64,000 nt of DNA. It comes from Sphingomonas aerolata. GTDB taxonomy: Bacteria; Pseudomonadota; Alphaproteobacteria; Sphingomonadales; Sphingomonadaceae. The stretch lies in contig NZ_PZZN01000002.1 of NCBI RefSeq assembly GCF_003046295.1, positions 930,001 through 994,000 of the forward strand. The letters are read 5' to 3'. The notes under the pieces are model-generated. The model was not told the origin of the DNA, made no database searches, and saw only the letters and a list, made by a program, of their open reading frames with translations. A program made the position numbers and the translations under genes. Positions 63,390 to 64,000 of this stretch are shown piece after piece. The number at the start of each line of letters is the position of its first letter. Position 1 is the stretch's first letter.

Positions 63390-64000
63390 ATGTCCCGATG
63401 CCATCTCATGGCGGCGATCTCCGCGATCGCCTGTGCCGCGCCGATCGCGGCTGCGCCTCTACCTTCCACCCAGGATGCCGATATCGCAGCCCGGCGCGCG
63501 GCGCTGCTGCGCGATCGTGCCGCGATCGACGCCGAACTGCGCCGCCTCGACGAGCCGACGGGCCCGGCGGAGGCGCCGCGGCGTACCGCCGCCGTGGCGA
63601 TCGACGGCGACGATATCATCGTCACCGGAAACGCATTGTCGCTGACGACGCGCGTGACCGGGCAGACCGTCACGACGATCGACGACGCCGCGTTCCGCAA
63701 CACCCCCGCGACGACGATCGCCGACATCGTCAAGCTGTCGCCCGGCGTCGTCGTCATCCAGGGCAACGGCCCGCGCGACGTCGGCGTGTCGATCCGCGGC
63801 TCGAATGCGCGCAACAGCTTCGGCGCGCGCAACATCCAGGTGTTCGAGGATGACTTCCCGGTTACCCAGCCCGACGGGTTGGCGCGGTTCGACCTGACCG
63901 ATCCGCATGCTTACGGCGCGGTCGACGTGGTCCGCGGGCCGTCCTCCGCACGCTATGGCAATTACGCGATCGGCGGCGCGGTCAATTTCCGCACCCGACG
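63390..64000 (+). CDS. TonB-dependent receptor, 5' part
   Basis: The reading frame from ATG 63390 (AGGAATTCCC upstream) stays open to the window edge, about 203 residues. Signal peptide to about residue 22 (PIAAA), a short charged coiled-coil (DIAARRAALLRDRAAIDAE), the TonB-box region DDIIVTGNALSL and the plug: VVVIQGNGPRDVGVSIRGSN, VFEDDFPVTQPDG, VDVVRGPSSARYGNYAIGGAVNF. The barrel lies beyond the window. Downstream of the DUF2946-like gene, so copper or another metal uptake is possible. Confidence 0.9.
   Translation, partial: MSRCHLMAAISAIACAAPIAAAPLPSTQDADIAARRAALLRDRAAIDAELRRLDEPTGPAEAPRRTAAVAIDGDDIIVTGNALSLTTRVTGQTVTTIDDAAFRNTPATTIADIVKLSPGVVVIQGNGPRDVGVSIRGSNARNSFGARNIQVFEDDFPVTQPDGLARFDLTDPHAYGAVDVVRGPSSARYGNYAIGGAVNFRTR

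Overview
The window is chromosomal DNA from a high-GC alphaproteobacterium, most likely Sphingomonas or a close sphingomonad. Pointers are the conserved runs carA-carB-greA, eno-ftsB and trpF-trpB-trpA-accD-folC, several TonB-dependent receptors, small families common in sphingomonads (DUF4170, UrcA, an Arg-rich secreted peptide, a DUF6628-like protein), and promoters matching the general-stress sigma factor EcfG. I see no prophage, insertion sequence, CRISPR array, rRNA or tRNA. Genes are tightly packed, and many neighbours overlap by a few bases (ATGA, TGATG, GTGA).

Layout. 1-1.8 kb: 3' end of dnaG missing at the window edge, preceded by a yqeY homologue. 2-8.1 kb: carA, an unusual AT-richer small gene, carB, greA, a rhomboid protease. 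8.3-10.3 kb: a minus-strand set of small envelope/stress proteins (DUF883-like, DUF1469-like, DUF3618) behind an EcfG-type promoter. 10.4-12.1 kb: eno, ftsB. 12.1-22 kb: hydrolase (second EcfG-type promoter), DUF885 lipoprotein, DHA2 exporter, prolyl oligopeptidase, two small secreted proteins, UvrD/PcrA helicase. 22-30.9 kb: GFA-like protein, UrcA protein, Pit phosphate transporter with a Pho-box-like site, MHS transporter, rsmD, RluB-type synthase, single-domain response regulator, AmpG-like permease, DUF6628-like protein. 30.9-40.4 kb: a minus-strand run read as EEP hydrolase, patatin, lapA-like, pyrF, trpF, trpB, trpA, accD, folC.

40.8-54.6 kb is the accessory part: Tat-type amine oxidase with GNAT and exported RidA; cytochrome b561; 2TM ion channel; universal stress protein; an SDR/small protein/EthD operon; DUF3291; quinone-oxidoreductase-like ADH; exonuclease with BRCT; C4 zinc finger; MarR; an SRPBCC/Zn-ADH/SDR operon; and an unknown gene behind a promoter with two matching palindromic operators. 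54.7-64 kb is envelope-directed: GDSL autotransporter, two divergent TonB receptors, an EEP lipoprotein directly joined to one of them, a DUF2946-like protein and the start of another TonB receptor.

Several families of palindromic repeats lie between genes, and one lies inside the carA reading frame. No single locus is clearly a new system. The best leads are the EcfG-type stress promoters and their targets, the orphan inserted into the car operon, the periplasmic amine-oxidase/RidA pair, the twin-operator promoter at 54 kb, and palindromes at the dnaG promoter and before the DUF6628-like gene.
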